64,000 bases of DNA from NCBI GenBank assembly GCA_003567685.1, contig PWYW01000009.1, forward strand, positions 28,258 through 92,257, given 5' to 3'. The first letter of the stretch is position 1. Each line of letters starts with the position of its first letter. The DNA comes from Gammaproteobacteria bacterium (GTDB lineage Bacteria > Pseudomonadota > Gammaproteobacteria > Xanthomonadales > Wenzhouxiangellaceae). A program made the position numbers and the translations under genes. The notes beneath the pieces were generated by a model. That model was not told the origin of the DNA, searched no databases, and saw only the letters and a list, made by a program, of their open reading frames with translations. This document shows positions 35,952 through 45,818 of this stretch, piece by piece.

Positions 35952-36769
35952 ATCAACAAGGCTCCATAGCCGCTACGGTAGTCGGGATAATCGAAATGAT
36001 ACCCGCTGGCGCGCAAGCGGCGGTTATCGACGCGCTTGCCCTGCCCGGCACTCGTGTGGGAGGTATCCCGTTCAGGCCGCTCGACCGACAGCCGGTCGGC
36101 CAGCCAGTCCATAACCTCACAGCGAGTGGCCGGCTGGCTATCGCTGGCGCAATAAATCGATGCCGGCTCGGGCAGCGCCAGCAAGTGGGCCAGCACACCA
36201 GCGCAATCGTCGGCGTGAATCCGGTTGGTCCATTCCGGGGGTTGCTGGCGACAGCGCAGACGGCCCTGTCGCACGCCCTCGACAAGACGCTCTCGCCCCG
36301 GCCCATAGATGCCGGAAAAGCGCACGGCGATGCCACCGGCCCGGTGCGCCAGTTGTTCGGCTTCCAGCAGAATCCGGCCGTTGAAAGCGGCGGGTTCGGT
36401 GGGCGATTGCTCATCCACCCATTCGCCGTGCTGCTGTCCATAGACCGCGGTGCTGGACACAAACAGCAAGCGGTTCGTCTGAACCCGATCGAGCAGGTTG
36501 GCCAGGCCGTCGACATAGATTCGACGATAGGCCGCTGGCTCACGCGCGGGCGGAGTGGCCTGGAAAACCACGGCATCGAATTGCTCAGAGGCGAGCGGTG
36601 CCAGCGTGCCGGGGTCGGTCAGATCGGCGGCCATGGCGTGGATACCGGCCGGCAGGTGTTGAGGATGCCGCCTCAGGCCGGTGATCTGCCATTGATCCGG
36701 CGCCAGGCGAGCGCCCAGCCGCTCGCCCAGATCACCACAACCGGCAATCAGCAGGCGCTTTGCGGTCAC
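35948..36769 (-). CDS. NAD-dependent epimerase-like SDR, YeeZ type
   Basis: A 273-residue extended short-chain dehydrogenase. The nucleotide-binding start is LLIAGCGDLGERLG, the family form of GxxGxxG; LLFVSSTAVYGQQHGEW contains the Ser/Tyr region, and VRFSGIYGPGRERL follows. This layout matches YeeZ-type proteins, whose substrate is unknown. It starts with GTG overlapping the exosortase stop by 4 nt and itself overlaps pdxH by 4 nt, so the three genes form a coupled operon. Confidence 0.85.
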   Translation of the reverse strand: MTAKRLLIAGCGDLGERLGARLAPDQWQITGLRRHPQHLPAGIHAMAADLTDPGTLAPLASEQFDAVVFQATPPAREPAAYRRIYVDGLANLLDRVQTNRLLFVSSTAVYGQQHGEWVDEQSPTEPAAFNGRILLEAEQLAHRAGGIAVRFSGIYGPGRERLVEGVRQGRLRCRQQPPEWTNRIHADDCAGVLAHLLALPEPASIYCASDSQPATRCEVMDWLADRLSVERPERDTSHTSAGQGKRVDNRRLRASGYHFDYPDYRSGYGALLI

Positions 36770-37314
36770 GTCGAGGCAGGTGCCATCCCTTCATCGTCGG
36801 GCCCGCTGTCGTCTTCCGACGGCGGCCCGGCAGACGGACGGGGCGGCAACATTCTCAGCCAGATAAGCCAGACCACCAGGGCATCCAGGATGATCAGCGC
36901 CTGCCACAGATACAGGTGGAACCAGTTGAACCAGGTCATGTTCCACTGGCCCATGTAGAACAGGCTGATGATGCGCACCAGGTTCAGCCCCTGGATGGCA
37001 AGGAAGCCAATGGCAAAGCCAATCAGCTTGTGCTTGAGCGAAGCGGGGAAGGCGAAAATAGCCGCGAACAGGATGATCAGCGCTTCCACGCCGTTGCAGC
37101 CTGGCTCGATGCTGATGGCAAAACCGGAATCGAGATCCCGGATGACCTTGCCCATGGAGACCACGCCATCGTCGAACAGCTCGATCAGAAACACACTGAC
37201 CCAGGCAATGCCGGAAGTAAACGGGAGAATCACGGCATCCTGAACCGGCTGCAGCACTTCAATCGTGAACAGTACAAGGAGAAGAACAACAAAAAGAATG
37301 GCAAAACGCAGCAT
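36766..37314 (-). CDS. xrtH: Exosortase H
   Basis: A 182-residue multi-pass membrane cysteine protease of the exosortase/archaeosortase group. The catalytic Cys is in IEPGCNGVEALIIL, followed by the Arg in NLVRIISLFY and the His in WFHLYLWQALIILDAL. The size and these motifs match XrtH, which processes proteins with an IPTLxxWG-type C-terminal sorting signal. No such protein is encoded in this window. The start is uncertain: I use the ATG at 37314; a TTG ten codons earlier is open. It heads an operon with a YeeZ-like SDR and pdxH. Confidence 0.85.
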   Translation of the reverse strand: MLRFAILFVVLLLVLFTIEVLQPVQDAVILPFTSGIAWVSVFLIELFDDGVVSMGKVIRDLDSGFAISIEPGCNGVEALIILFAAIFAFPASLKHKLIGFAIGFLAIQGLNLVRIISLFYMGQWNMTWFNWFHLYLWQALIILDALVVWLIWLRMLPPRPSAGPPSEDDSGPDDEGMAPAST

Positions 37315-37501
37315 GGCGCAGTCAGCATCGAACGAGAAGGACAATCATGGTACCAAAGCGAGCGTCGTTGCAAGCGGCCAGGAGCTGCCCGGCGTGATAG
37401 GATTTGCGCTGGTGCTTTTTGCGCATTCAGACTTCCGTGCCTGGCCAAATTTCCCCAATACCGGCTGCCGGTGCAAACCCGGCAAGCAACGAAGCAGGCA
37501 C

Positions 37502-38038
37502 ATGAACATGCCCCGTTTATTTCTGGTCGGCCCGATGGGCTCGGGCAAGACAACCGTGGGTCGGCATCTGGCCAAACGGTTTGAAATGGAGTTTCTGGAC
37601 CTTGACCAGGAAATCGAGAAGCGTTGCGGCGTGGACGTCAGCATCATTTTCGAGATCGAAGGCGAGGCCGGCTTTCGCGAGCGCGAGCATGCCATGCTGG
37701 ACGAGGTGTCAAGGCGCGAGCATATCCTGCTGGCCACCGGCGGCGGGAGCATTTTAAGGCCTGACAACCGCCAGCTTCTGCGTGAGCGCGGCCTGGTCGT
37801 CTGGTTAAAGACCAGCGTCGACCAACAGCTCAAGCGACTGGAGCGCGACCAGCGACGCCCATTGCTGCAGGCTCCGGATCGACGCGCTCGCCTGGATGCG
37901 ATGGCAGAAGCGCGAAACCCGCTTTACGCCGAATGCGCCCACCTGGTGGTGCGTTCGGTCAACGTCAGCCCGATGGCCATGGCAAACCGGGCTCATCGAC
38001 AAATTCTCGACTTCATCCAACAGGAGACCGCACGATGA
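37502..38038 (+). CDS. aroK: Shikimate kinase
   Basis: Phosphorylates shikimate in aromatic amino-acid synthesis. 178 residues. The P-loop GPMGSGKTTVG is at 10-20, DLDQEIEKRCG and FREREHAML bind shikimate, and LLATGGGSI holds the Walker B-like glycine triplet. A lid with RPLLQAPDRRARL follows. The upstream open frame extends much further but is not protein-like; the ATG at 37502 fits the family. The stop overlaps the aroB start by 4 nt (ATGA), the usual aroKB pairing. Confidence 0.96.
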   Translation: MNMPRLFLVGPMGSGKTTVGRHLAKRFEMEFLDLDQEIEKRCGVDVSIIFEIEGEAGFREREHAMLDEVSRREHILLATGGGSILRPDNRQLLRERGLVVWLKTSVDQQLKRLERDQRRPLLQAPDRRARLDAMAEARNPLYAECAHLVVRSVNVSPMAMANRAHRQILDFIQQETAR

Positions 38039-39108
38039 AGGTCATACAGGTTGCCCACGGCGGTGGCCACTATCCGGTTTACGTTGGTCAGGGCCTGCTT
38101 GGCGTGACCACGGTGCTCGAACGTCATCTGAGCGGGCGCGTGCTGGTGGTGTCTGACGAGAACGTCGCTCGCCTTTATCTTGAGCGACTCAAACCCGCCC
38201 TGGGACGTATCGAACACAAGCAGCGCCTGATTCTGCCGGCTGGCGAAGAGCACAAGACCCCGGCCTCCTGGCAACGGATCCTCGATGAACTGGTTGCCCT
38301 GCGCGCCCAGCGCGATGCCACCGTACTGGCACTGGGCGGCGGGGTGATCGGTGATATGGCGGGCTTCGCCGCGGCCTGCTACATGCGTGGCATCAAGGTC
38401 GTCCAACTACCCACTACCCTGCTGGCCCAGGTCGATGCCGCAGTGGGCGGCAAAACTGGCGTCAACCATCGCGAAGGCAAGAACCTGATCGGTGCCTTTC
38501 ACGCGCCCGAAGCCGTGGTGGTGGATCTGGATACACTCTCCAGCCTGGACGAGCGCGACTACCACGCCGGCCTGGCCGAGGTCGTGAAATACGGCGCCAT
38601 TCGCGACCCGGCCTTCTTTGCCTGGCTCGAAGCCAATGCCGAGGCGCTCTCGGCCAGGGTGCCGCAAGCCTTGATGGAAGCGGTTTATCAATCCGTGCGC
38701 AACAAGGCCGAGGTGGTCGCCGCCGATGAACTGGAGGCCGGCCAGCGCGCGCTGCTGAATTTTGGTCACACCTTTGGCCACGCCCTGGAGACCGCCACCG
38801 AATACAAGGCCTACCGACATGGCGAGGCTGTCGCCATCGGCATGGCGCTGGCCACCCGGCTGAGCGAACTGTTGGGTCGGGTGGAAGTGGGCACCAGCGA
38901 GCGCATGATCGCCCTGCTCGACAAACTGGGGCTGCCGACGACGCTACCGGAGGATCAGAGCGCCGAGCGGCTGCTGGGCCTGATGCGGCTGGACAAGAAA
39001 AACCGGGCCGACCAGATCCGCCTGGTGCTGCTGGACGCGCTGGGACAGGGCTGCGTCATGCCCTGCCCGGCCGATGACATTCGCGAGGTACTCACTCAAC
39101 ATGGCTGA
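38035..39108 (+). CDS. aroB: 3-dehydroquinate synthase
   Basis: NAD- and metal-dependent enzyme forming 3-dehydroquinate, second step of the shikimate pathway. 357 residues. LALGGGVIGDMAGFAA, QLPTTLLAQVDAAVGGKTG, NLIGAFHAPEAV and the metal ligands in LAEVVKYG and LLNFGHTFGHALE are present. It overlaps aroK by 4 nt upstream and hemE by 8 nt downstream, so all three are translationally linked. Confidence 0.97.
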   Translation: MKVIQVAHGGGHYPVYVGQGLLGVTTVLERHLSGRVLVVSDENVARLYLERLKPALGRIEHKQRLILPAGEEHKTPASWQRILDELVALRAQRDATVLALGGGVIGDMAGFAAACYMRGIKVVQLPTTLLAQVDAAVGGKTGVNHREGKNLIGAFHAPEAVVVDLDTLSSLDERDYHAGLAEVVKYGAIRDPAFFAWLEANAEALSARVPQALMEAVYQSVRNKAEVVAADELEAGQRALLNFGHTFGHALETATEYKAYRHGEAVAIGMALATRLSELLGRVEVGTSERMIALLDKLGLPTTLPEDQSAERLLGLMRLDKKNRADQIRLVLLDALGQGCVMPCPADDIREVLTQHG

Positions 39109-40147
39109 CCGTCAACAATCCCTGTTCATGCGCGCGCTTCGGCGCGAGCCGACCGAACGCACCCCGATCTGGATGATGCGCCAGGCCGGTCGCTACCTGC
39201 CCGAGTACCGCGCCACCCGCGCCAAGGCGGGCAGCTTCCTCAAGCTGGCTGGCAACCCCGAGCTGGCCTGTGAGGTGACCCTGCAGCCGATCGAGCGCTA
39301 TGGCTTCGACGCCTCGATCCTGTTTTCCGACATCCTGATCATCCCGCACGCCATGGGTCTTGGGCTGGGTTTCGAGCCGGGCGAAGGGCCGTATTTCGAG
39401 CGGCCGTTGAAAACCCCGTCCGATATTCGAGCCCTGCCGGGCATTGATCCGAACGGTGACACCGGCTACGTCATGGAAGCGGTGCGCCTGATCCGGGCGA
39501 ATCTGCCAGCCGGCACACCGCTGATCGGCTTTGCCGGCAGCCCCTGGACTGTGGCCACCTACATGATCGAAGGCCGTTCCAGCAAGGACTTTGCGACCGC
39601 CAAAACGCTGTTGCTGAGCGAGCCCGAGGCGGCTCACCAGCTGATGAACCACCTGGCCGATGCCACCGCCGACTACCTGGTCGCCCAGGTTGAAGCCGGA
39701 GCCGACGCACTGATGATCTTCGATTCCTGGGGCGGGGCCCTGTCGCCGCGGCTTTACCGGGAATTCTCACTGGCCTCGCAGCAGCGCATCGTCGACCGGC
39801 TGAAATCAGCCTGCCCGGACACTCCGCTGATCCTGTTCGGCAAGGGCTGCGGCCAGCACCTTGAAATACTGGCCGACACCGGCTGCGCCGGCCTGGGCGT
39901 GGATTGGACCATGGACATGGGTGAAGCCCGCCGGCGAGTTGGTCACCGCGTGGCTCTGCAGGGCAATCTGGACCCGGCCGTGATGCTGGCCAGCCCCGAC
40001 GTCGTTGCCCGCGAAGCACGTCGCGTGCTGGAAAGCTACGGCGAGGGCCCCGGCCACATCTTCAACCTGGGCCACGGCATCACGCCGGGGGTGGACCCGG
40101 ACAATGTGAGGGTGTTGGTGGAGACGGTAAAAGGCTATACGGCCTGA
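39101..40147 (+). CDS. hemE: Uroporphyrinogen decarboxylase
   Basis: Haem pathway enzyme removing four carboxyls from uroporphyrinogen III. 348 residues. The two signatures are visible: PIWMMRQAGRYLPEYR near residue 20, and GFAGSPWTVATYMIEG near 140; the active-site Asp is in SILFSDILIIP. Its start lies inside the last codons of aroB. Following the stop is a purine/pyrimidine hairpin repeat and the convergent end of rpoD. Confidence 0.97.
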   Translation: MADRQQSLFMRALRREPTERTPIWMMRQAGRYLPEYRATRAKAGSFLKLAGNPELACEVTLQPIERYGFDASILFSDILIIPHAMGLGLGFEPGEGPYFERPLKTPSDIRALPGIDPNGDTGYVMEAVRLIRANLPAGTPLIGFAGSPWTVATYMIEGRSSKDFATAKTLLLSEPEAAHQLMNHLADATADYLVAQVEAGADALMIFDSWGGALSPRLYREFSLASQQRIVDRLKSACPDTPLILFGKGCGQHLEILADTGCAGLGVDWTMDMGEARRRVGHRVALQGNLDPAVMLASPDVVAREARRVLESYGEGPGHIFNLGHGITPGVDPDNVRVLVETVKGYTA

Positions 40148-40160
40148 CGGCCGGGGAGAT

Positions 40161-40231
40161 GTGAGACGGGAGACGGAAGAAGGAAAAGCAGCGACGCTGA
40201 CCGTCTACCGTCTTCCCTCTCCCTTCTTCCG
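40161..40231. repeat. Purine-arm/pyrimidine-arm hairpin, GGGAGACGGAAG family
   Basis: A purine-rich arm (GTGAGACGGGAGACGGAAGA and on to 40188) faces a pyrimidine-rich arm (CCGTCTTCCCTCTCCCTTCT, ending near 40231). The 10-nt core CGGAAGAAGG at 40174-40183 is perfectly complementary to 40222-40231. It fills the hemE-rpoD convergent gap. Relatives occur at 57976-58072, 59890-59921 and 63425-63556. Confidence 0.75.
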
Positions 40232-40250
40232 ACGGGGCGGCAGCCCCGTC
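40231..40250 (-). terminator. GC hairpin at the rpoD stop
   Basis: GACGGGG/CCCCGTC, a 7-bp stem with 6-nt loop, overlaps the rpoD stop codon by two bases. On the minus strand it is followed by purine-rich DNA rather than a T-run, so it may stabilise the rpoD mRNA end rather than terminate. Confidence 0.35.
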
Positions 40251-42111
40251 ACTCAATATCCAGGAAGCTCCGGAGCTGCTCCGAACGGGTCGGGTGACGG
40301 AGCTTTCTGAGTGCCTTGGCCTCGATCTGACGAATGCGCTCGCGGGTTACATCGAACTGCTTGCCGACCTCTTCAAGCGTGTGATCGGTGTTCATGTCGA
40401 TACCAAAACGCATGCGCAACACCTTGGCCTCGCGCGGGGTCAGACCGCCCAGGACCTTCTGGACCGTATCGGTCAGACCGGTAGTGGTGGCCGTATCGAT
40501 CGGCGAGAGGATGTTGATGTCCTCAATGAAATCACCCAGGTGTGAATCTTCATCATCACCAATCGGCGTTTCCATCGAAATCGGTTCCTTGGCGATCTTG
40601 AGCACCTTGCGAACCTTGTCTTCGGGCATTTCCATCCTCACGGCCAGTTCGTCCGGCGTCGGCTCTCGACCCATCTCCTGAAGCATCTGGCGCGACACGC
40701 GATTGAGCTTGTTGATGGTCTCGATCATGTGGACCGGAATACGGATGGTACGGGCCTGGTCGGCAATCGAACGAGTAATCGCCTGGCGAATCCACCAGGG
40801 GGCATAGGTCGAAAACTTGTAACCGCGACGGTATTCGAACTTGTCGACCGCCTTCATCAAGCCAATGTTGCCTTCCTGGATCAAGTCGAGGAACTGCAGA
40901 CCGCGGTTGGTGTATTTCTTGGCAATGGAAATCACCAGGCGCAGGTTGGCCTCGACCATCTCTTTCTTGGCGCGACGCGCCATGGCCTCGCCAATCGACA
41001 TCGAGCGGTTCAACTCGCGCAATTCAGCAATGGTGATGCGCTCGTTCTTTTCAAAACGGGCCAAGCGAAGCTGGAGCTTGGCGATATCGTCTGCATGATC
41101 CTTGAGCGCGCGGCCCCACTTGGTCTGGCGCTTGAGCAAGCCCTCCAACCATTCCGGATCGGACTCGTTATCCTGGAAGCTCTTGATGAATTCCTTGCGC
41201 GGCATACCGGCCCGGTCGACGCACAGAGTCATGATCTTGCGCTCCACGTCGCGAATGATGGTGACGTGGAACCGCATGCGGTCGATCAGCTGATCGAACA
41301 TCCGCGGCGGCAGCTTCAGGCGCATGAACTGCTCGGTGATCTGATCCTTCAGCTCGTTGGTCTTCTTTCCCTTTGCACCGTAGCGGTCATAGAGCTTGAG
41401 GAAATGTTCGTGCAGACGCCGCAGTTCGTCAAAGTACTGGATGACCTGTTCCGGGTCAGGGCCCGTGTTGACAGTCGGCGCAGGCTTGTCATCATCTTCA
41501 TCGATCTCGTCGGCAAACTCGGCTTCTTCCTCAACGGCTGCCTCGGCGGTTTCCTCCGAAATCAGATCCATTTCGGCCAGCAGATTGGGATCAATGAAAC
41601 CGCTGACCAACTCGTTCAGGCGCTGATTGCCATCGCGCCAGATCTGGGCTTCTTCAAGCAGCTCACCCACGGTGCCGGGGAAGCGCGCCAGTGCCAGGTT
41701 GACCTGGTTCAGACCATCTTCAATACGCTTGGCAATGGAAATCTCGCCCTCGCGAGTGAGCAGATCGACCGAGCCCATTTCACGCATGTACATGCGCACC
41801 GGGTCCGTGGTGCGGCCCAGCTCGGATTCGACGGCAGCCAGGGCTGCTTCGGCTTCCTGCTGGGCGGTTTCATCATCGGCATCGGTGCTGGCTGAATCGT
41901 TCAGGATCAAGGCATCAGCGTCTTCGGGCGCTTCCTCAAAGACCTTGATCCCCATGTCGTTGATCATGTTGATGATGTCTTCGATCTGTTCAGGATCGAC
42001 GATGTCATCCGGCAGGTGATCGTTGACCTGGGCGTAGGTCAGCCACTGGCCTTGCTCACGGCCTTTTTCGATCAGTTGCTTGAGCTGGGAGGGTCGCGGT
42101 GCGTTTTCCAT
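40249..42111 (-). CDS. rpoD: RNA polymerase primary sigma factor (sigma-70)
   Basis: The housekeeping sigma factor, 620 residues. Region 1.1 starts at [15 protein letters not shown]. Region 1.2 has [16 protein letters not shown]; a non-conserved acidic insertion follows. Region 2 has [20 protein letters not shown] and [15 protein letters not shown], and region 4 has [20 protein letters not shown]. The ATG at 42111 matches the family start. It is the last gene of the rpsU-yqeY-dnaG-rpoD block, 16 bp after dnaG. Confidence 0.97.
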   Translation of the reverse strand: MENAPRPSQLKQLIEKGREQGQWLTYAQVNDHLPDDIVDPEQIEDIINMINDMGIKVFEEAPEDADALILNDSASTDADDETAQQEAEAALAAVESELGRTTDPVRMYMREMGSVDLLTREGEISIAKRIEDGLNQVNLALARFPGTVGELLEEAQIWRDGNQRLNELVSGFIDPNLLAEMDLISEETAEAAVEEEAEFADEIDEDDDKPAPTVNTGPDPEQVIQYFDELRRLHEHFLKLYDRYGAKGKKTNELKDQITEQFMRLKLPPRMFDQLIDRMRFHVTIIRDVERKIMTLCVDRAGMPRKEFIKSFQDNESDPEWLEGLLKRQTKWGRALKDHADDIAKLQLRLARFEKNERITIAELRELNRSMSIGEAMARRAKKEMVEANLRLVISIAKKYTNRGLQFLDLIQEGNIGLMKAVDKFEYRRGYKFSTYAPWWIRQAITRSIADQARTIRIPVHMIETINKLNRVSRQMLQEMGREPTPDELAVRMEMPEDKVRKVLKIAKEPISMETPIGDDEDSHLGDFIEDINILSPIDTATTTGLTDTVQKVLGGLTPREAKVLRMRFGIDMNTDHTLEEVGKQFDVTRERIRQIEAKALRKLRHPTRSEQLRSFLDIE

Positions 42112-42127
42112 ATGATCCCGATGAGGT

Positions 42128-43870
42128 CTATTTGTCTTGGTCCTGAGCACGCAGGCTCAATAATTCTCGCAATTCGGCCGTCCGATCCGGATCGAGACCG
42201 CCTTCCTGCAGTTGCGCCTGCTGCAATTCCCGAACGCGTGCCTGATGCTGTAAAAGACGGATTCTGACCAGAATTTGCGTCAGGGCCGCCGGCATCTGCG
42301 CCGACTCGTTGCATACCGGGCGGGTCGCCAGGTGCCCCATCCAGGGAGCTTCCGGGCGATCGCGCCACAATTCCAGCAGCTTAGCCGTTGAAAGCTGGGG
42401 CCGCTGGCGGCAAAAATCAATCAATTCGCGGAGGAAATTCAAACCCTTGATTTCCCCCCTACCAGCGAGGGCGTCATCATGAACGCGCTCGGCCAAGGCT
42501 GGCCGCTGCACCAGCAGGGCAACAGCATATTGTACAGGCGTCAGTGGTCGGTCGGCAAAACCCGCGCTTCGCTCGGCCGATTCGGCCCGGCGGCGTGGCG
42601 CCGAGCGGGCTGCCATGCTGCGACCACTGTGGCCGGCCCGGCGCTTGAGCTCCTCGCGCATCAAGTCAGCAAACGGCCCCGGAGGCAGCTTTTCCAGGTA
42701 GGGCTCTGCCAGCGCTACCAGCCGGGCGCGCCCGTCCAGAGTCTCCGGATCAACCTGGCTGGCCATCTGGTCGAAAAAGAACGCCGACAGGCTGCGCGCC
42801 TCGCCCAGCGCCTGGGTCAGTGCATCCCGGCCACCTTCCCGCACTAGCGTGTCAGGGTCTTCGCCATCTGGCAGAAACAGGAAACGAATTTCCCGGTTGT
42901 CGCGCATCAGCGGCAGCGCCGCCTCGAGCCCACGCCAAGCGGCCTGGCGACCGGCCCGATCCCCATCGAAGCAGAAAACCACCAGCGGACTGGCCCGGAA
43001 CAGGGCGTCCAGGTGGTCGGGCGTCACCGCCGTGCCCAGCGTGGCGACGACATCGCCGAAACCGAACTGGTGCAGTGCCGCAGCATCCATGTAGCCTTCA
43101 ACCACCAACACCTGGTCAGGCAGCCCGCGCCGGCGTACCTGGTACAGCCGATACAACTCACGGCCTTTGTGGAACACCGGGGTTTCCGGCGAGTTCATGT
43201 ATTTGGGCTGGCCATCGTCGATCACGCGACCACCAAAAGCGATGACCCGACCACGTCGGTCGTGGATCGGAAACATTACCCGACCACGAAACTTGTCGAC
43301 CGGGCGGTTGTTCTTGAGCGTGATCAGGCCGGCCTTCTCAAGCTCGGTCAACTCGAAGCCCTCGGCAACCAGGGTATCGCTCAAACCCTGCCAGGCATCG
43401 GGCGCAAAGCCGATGCCGAATTCGTCCACGGTGGCCTTGTCGAAGCCGCGCTGCTTCAGGTACTGCCGAGCTTTCTCACTAGCCCCCAGCTGGCGCCGAA
43501 ACCAGGCCTGGGCAGCGGCCAGGGCCGCATACAACCGCTCGTGCCGCTTGACCGGGGCCTGGCCGCCTTCGCGCGGCACTTCCAGGCCAGCCAGATTGGC
43601 CAGCTCTTCAACTGCGGCGGGAAACTCGAGCCCATCGTGCTCCATGAGAAAGCCAACCGCCGTGCCGTGGGCACCGCAGCCAAAGCAGTGGTAGAACTGC
43701 TTGTCGCTACTGACGGTAAATGAGGGGGTGCGCTCGTCATGAAAGGGGCAGAGCGCCTTGTATTCTCCGCGACCGGCCGAGCGCAGATCAACACGCGCGC
43801 CGATGACCTCGGCGATGTCGACACGCTCGAGAAGCGTTTCGATGAAATCGTCCGGGATTCGACCGCCCAA
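42128..43870 (-). CDS. dnaG: DNA primase
   Basis: 580 residues; makes RNA primers for DNA replication. The N-terminal CHC2 zinc-binding domain has [11 protein letters not shown] and HCFGCGAHG. The TOPRIM domain shows [16 protein letters not shown] and [13 protein letters not shown]. The C-terminal helicase-interaction region is short and divergent, as is usual. There is no ATG at the expected position; the family start ([12 protein letters not shown]) is reached from a TTG at 43870, which I take as the initiator. It lies between yqeY and rpoD. Confidence 0.95.
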   Translation of the reverse strand: MGGRIPDDFIETLLERVDIAEVIGARVDLRSAGRGEYKALCPFHDERTPSFTVSSDKQFYHCFGCGAHGTAVGFLMEHDGLEFPAAVEELANLAGLEVPREGGQAPVKRHERLYAALAAAQAWFRRQLGASEKARQYLKQRGFDKATVDEFGIGFAPDAWQGLSDTLVAEGFELTELEKAGLITLKNNRPVDKFRGRVMFPIHDRRGRVIAFGGRVIDDGQPKYMNSPETPVFHKGRELYRLYQVRRRGLPDQVLVVEGYMDAAALHQFGFGDVVATLGTAVTPDHLDALFRASPLVVFCFDGDRAGRQAAWRGLEAALPLMRDNREIRFLFLPDGEDPDTLVREGGRDALTQALGEARSLSAFFFDQMASQVDPETLDGRARLVALAEPYLEKLPPGPFADLMREELKRRAGHSGRSMAARSAPRRRAESAERSAGFADRPLTPVQYAVALLVQRPALAERVHDDALAGRGEIKGLNFLRELIDFCRQRPQLSTAKLLELWRDRPEAPWMGHLATRPVCNESAQMPAALTQILVRIRLLQHQARVRELQQAQLQEGGLDPDRTAELRELLSLRAQDQDK

Positions 43871-43897
43871 GGCTTATGGCCTGGTGGCGACAGGCGT

Positions 43898-44344
43898 TCA
43901 GCCTGCCAGCCTGGCGCGGACCCGGGCTGAAACGTCGCGCATGTCCGCTCGGCCCTGGACCTGATCTTTCAGCGTCGCCATGACCGCACCCATCGCAGCC
44001 ATGCCAACCGCATCCTGCTGGGCGATCGCCTGGTCGATCAAGGCATCAAGCTCCTCAGAACCAAGCGGCTCCGGAAGGTAAACGGACAACACCTTGATCT
44101 CGGCTTCCTCGATCTCGGCAAGCTCCGGCCGCTGACCCTGATGATACTGTTCGGCCGACTCGCGGCGCTGCTTGATCATTTTCTCGAGCACGGCCAAGAC
44201 GGCGCTATCGTCGAGCTCAATGCGCTCGTCGACTTCTCGCTGCTTGATGGCGGCAGACACCATGCGCAACGTCTTCAAACGCAGCTTGTCACCGCCCCGC
44301 ATGGCCTGCTTGATATCATCACTGAGCTGTTGCTTGAGAGACAT
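43898..44344 (-). CDS. yqeY: GatB/YqeY domain protein
   Basis: 148 residues. The YqeY fold resembles the tRNA-binding tail of GatB. LKTLRMVSAAIKQREVDER, LEKMIKQRRESAEQY and IKVLSVYLPEPL are family segments. Its exact function is unknown, but the position between rpsU and dnaG is conserved in many gammaproteobacteria. 27 bp separate it from dnaG. Confidence 0.92.
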   Translation of the reverse strand: MSLKQQLSDDIKQAMRGGDKLRLKTLRMVSAAIKQREVDERIELDDSAVLAVLEKMIKQRRESAEQYHQGQRPELAEIEEAEIKVLSVYLPEPLGSEELDALIDQAIAQQDAVGMAAMGAVMATLKDQVQGRADMRDVSARVRARLAG

Positions 44345-44464
44345 GGCTTTTCAAGAATCGCTGGCTGGAAATTCGGCGGGCCGGACGAGGTGCCCGGAAC
44401 AAGCACTCTCGGGTTGGATCAACGCCCGGCAGTCCGGACGACCATCCACGCCCCGAAGAGGGTT

Positions 44465-44680
44465 TTAGTACAATCGACGGCGGTTGACCCGCTCGCGAGA
44501 CAGCTTGCGCAGGTGGCGCTTGACAGCTGCTGCCTTCTTGCGCTTGCGCTCCTGAGTCGGCTTCTCGAAGAATTCGCGACGACGGCTTTCAGCGACGACG
44601 CCCGCCTTCTCGCAAGCGCGCTTGAAGCGACGCAGGGCATACTCGAACGGCTCGTTTTCTTTGACCTTAACGCTGGGCAT
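44465..44680 (-). CDS. rpsU: Small ribosomal subunit protein bS21
   Basis: A 71-residue basic ribosomal protein: [20 protein letters not shown] at the start, then [20 protein letters not shown] and a very basic end RVNRRRLY. The same open frame continues far upstream on this strand, antisense to tsaD, but only these residues are the gene. A TATAAT promoter lies 40 nt upstream. It is divergent from tsaD. Confidence 0.97.
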   Translation of the reverse strand: MPSVKVKENEPFEYALRRFKRACEKAGVVAESRRREFFEKPTQERKRKKAAAVKRHLRKLSRERVNRRRLY

Positions 44681-44719
44681 TAACCCGATCCTTTGGAAAA
44701 TTGTGGGTGAAAGTCGCCC

Positions 44720-44749
44720 ATTATAACCTGCGAAAATGTATCCATGCAA
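44720..44749 (-). promoter_or_regulatory. Sigma-70 promoter of the rpsU-yqeY-dnaG-rpoD block
   Basis: On the minus strand a perfect -10 TATAAT (plus 44720-44725, preceded by GGT) stands 18 bp from TTGCAT (44744-44749) as a -35. Predicted transcription begins near 44713, leaving a leader of about 33 nt before rpsU. The -35 overlaps the tsaD start codon. Confidence 0.6.
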
Positions 44750-45754
44750 AGCATTCTTGGCATTGAAACCTCGTGCGACGAGACGGGTGTCGCCATTTAC
44801 CATCCGGACCAGGGCCTGCTGGCTGAATTGGTGTATACCCAGGCCGACCACGCCGCCTACGGTGGCGTGGTGCCCGAACTGGCCTCGCGCGACCACATCC
44901 GCAAACTGCCGGGCATGGTTCGCCAGGCCCTCGACCAGGCCGGGCTGGCCCCTTCCGAACTGGCCGGCGTCGCTTACACTGCCGGCCCCGGCCTGGCCGG
45001 CGCGCTGCTGGTTGGAGCCAGCGTAGCGGTCGGCCTGGCCACGGCAGCCCGAATCCCCGCGATTGCCGTTCACCACATGGAAGGCCACCTGCTCTCGCCA
45101 ATGCTGGAGGCGCAAAGTCCGGACTTTCCATTCATCGCGCTCCTGGTATCCGGCGGGCACACCATGCTGGTCGAGGTCACCGGCATCGGCCAGTATCGCC
45201 TGCTGGGGGAAACGCTGGACGATGCCGCCGGCGAGGCCTTCGACAAAACGGCCCGCTTGCTGGGACTCGGCTACCCGGGCGGGCCCGAGGTGGCCCGGCT
45301 GGCAGACCAGGGCCAGGTCGGCCGCTTTGACTTCCCCCGCCCAATGACCAACCGCCCCGGGCTTGATTTCAGCTTTTCCGGCCTGAAAACCCATACCCGG
45401 CAACTGATTCGCCAGTGCCAGGCCGAGCAAGACGAGAGCCACTATCCGGATATCGCCGCCGGCTTCGAACAGGCCGTGGTCGACACGCTGGTCATCAAAT
45501 GCTCGCGGGCGCTGAAGGAACGGCGTCTCAAGCGGCTGGTGATTGCCGGCGGTGTCAGTGCCAACCGCAAGCTGCGCCAGGCCCTCGACACCGCGCTGCC
45601 CGGGCAGGTGTACTATCCGCGTCCCAGCCTGTGCACCGACAACGGGGCCATGATTGCCCACGCCGGCTGGCATCGACTGCGCGAGGGACTTCACGACGGC
45701 CAGATTGCCGTTCGCCCGCGCTGGCCGCTGGATGAATTGCGTCCGCCCGCCTGA
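44744..45754 (+). CDS. tsaD: tRNA threonylcarbamoyladenosine synthase subunit TsaD
   Basis: 336 residues, ASKHA-fold ATPase that transfers threonylcarbamoyl to A37 of ANN-reading tRNAs with TsaB and Tsa[17 protein letters not shown] starts the fold; the metal-binding histidines are in [10 protein letters not shown], with [12 protein letters not shown] and a C-terminal [11 protein letters not shown] and [12 protein letters not shown]. The substrate it needs is made by the Sua5 protein encoded at 59959-60888. The gene is divergent from rpsU, a conserved arrangement. Confidence 0.97.
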   Translation: MQSILGIETSCDETGVAIYHPDQGLLAELVYTQADHAAYGGVVPELASRDHIRKLPGMVRQALDQAGLAPSELAGVAYTAGPGLAGALLVGASVAVGLATAARIPAIAVHHMEGHLLSPMLEAQSPDFPFIALLVSGGHTMLVEVTGIGQYRLLGETLDDAAGEAFDKTARLLGLGYPGGPEVARLADQGQVGRFDFPRPMTNRPGLDFSFSGLKTHTRQLIRQCQAEQDESHYPDIAAGFEQAVVDTLVIKCSRALKERRLKRLVIAGGVSANRKLRQALDTALPGQVYYPRPSLCTDNGAMIAHAGWHRLREGLHDGQIAVRPRWPLDELRPPA

Positions 45755-45818
45755 TGGCCGGGGTGCAACTTGACCGGCAATCGGATTTCAACCCCTGGCA
45801 GGAGTGGTTAACCCCCTG

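Noticed and set aside
36766..37314. The DRFE-tailed beta-helix proteins as exosortase H substrates
   Set aside because: Their ends lack the IPTLxxWG motif, the hydrophobic helix and the basic tail expected of exosortase targets.
40729..41895. A 388-codon open frame opposite rpoD
   Set aside because: It is antisense to all conserved sigma-70 regions and is a codon-bias shadow.
44465..45694. A 409-codon minus-strand open frame spanning rpsU and the antisense of tsaD
   Set aside because: Only its last 71 codons are a gene (rpsU, with its own ATG and promoter). The rest is the mirror of tsaD.
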